This document shows positions 5,376 through 5,461 of a DNA stretch of 5,461 nt, in pieces. Origin of the DNA: Propionibacterium sp. (GTDB lineage: Bacteria > Actinomycetota > Actinomycetes > Actinomycetales > Actinomycetaceae); the NCBI GenBank assembly GCA_030460725.1, contig JAKECL010000164.1:1-5461 (forward strand). The letters are read 5' to 3'. A model generated the notes under the pieces. It was not told the DNA's origin. It did not search any database and was given only the letters and a program-made list of their open reading frames with translations. The position numbers and the translations under genes were made by a program. Each line of letters begins with the position of its first letter. Positions within the stretch are counted from its first letter, which is position 1.

Positions 5376-5449
5376 GTCGGGCACGGGCAGGGGGCAGGCA
5401 GGAGGGCCGCCGCCGGGCACGCCCCGCCCACGTCTGACAGCGCGCCCGG

Positions 5450-5461
5450 CCCCCCCCCCCC
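5450..5461. other. Run of 12 C at the window end
   Basis: The window ends in 12 consecutive C bases, about 90 bp upstream of ispF. It may be a real homopolymer tract, able to slip and vary in length, or a sequencing and assembly artefact at a contig edge. The sequence between it and ispF (5363-5449) shows no gene. Confidence 0.7.

Noticed and set aside
5363..5431. 23-residue N-terminal extension of IspF
   Set aside because: The added residues are Pro/Ala/Cys-rich and absent from the family, whose first strand and DVH zinc motif come close after the ATG at 5362.

Overview
The window comes from a very GC-rich actinobacterium. A CarD regulator matching mycobacterial CarD almost motif for motif, an actinobacterial-style IspF, start and stop codon use, and near absence of TTA, CTA and TCA codons all fit. 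The overall flavour suggests the Actinomyces/Schaalia group (Actinomycetaceae), but this placement is an inference. The last 12 bases are an unbroken run of C, so the window may end at a contig edge.

Layout, left to right. The tail of an OmpR/PhoB-type response regulator (1-47) is followed by a strong GC hairpin. An extended -10 promoter then drives carD (216-737). ispD (742-1533) starts 4 nt after the carD stop, so the two form a coupled pair. A 270-nt gap with hairpins, a possible promoter and a palindrome precedes a 12-TM major facilitator of the UMF1/Atg22-like type (1804-3231). A 357-nt gene-free stretch follows, made largely of two kinds of tandem repeat (six degenerate 15-bp units, then two 88-bp units). 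Next comes a secreted or membrane-anchored alpha/beta hydrolase of the PHB-depolymerase/LpqC type (3589-4740). A third repeat (24-bp units) fills the gap between this gene and ispF, which runs on the minus strand (4847-5362) and converges on the hydrolase gene.

Function. IspD and IspF catalyse two steps of the MEP (non-mevalonate) isoprenoid pathway. CarD is an RNA polymerase-binding regulator of promoter opening. In many actinobacteria carD, ispD and ispF lie together in one direction. Here the pair carD-ispD is kept, but a transporter and a hydrolase separate it from ispF, and ispF is inverted. Tandem repeats sit directly behind each of the two intervening genes. I read this as a rearranged conserved locus with an accessory insert. 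No link between the transporter, the hydrolase and isoprenoid synthesis can be shown from sequence. I see no RNA genes, CRISPR arrays, insertion sequences, phage genes or defence genes, and no clear undescribed multi-gene system. The most unusual material is the set of intergenic repeats.
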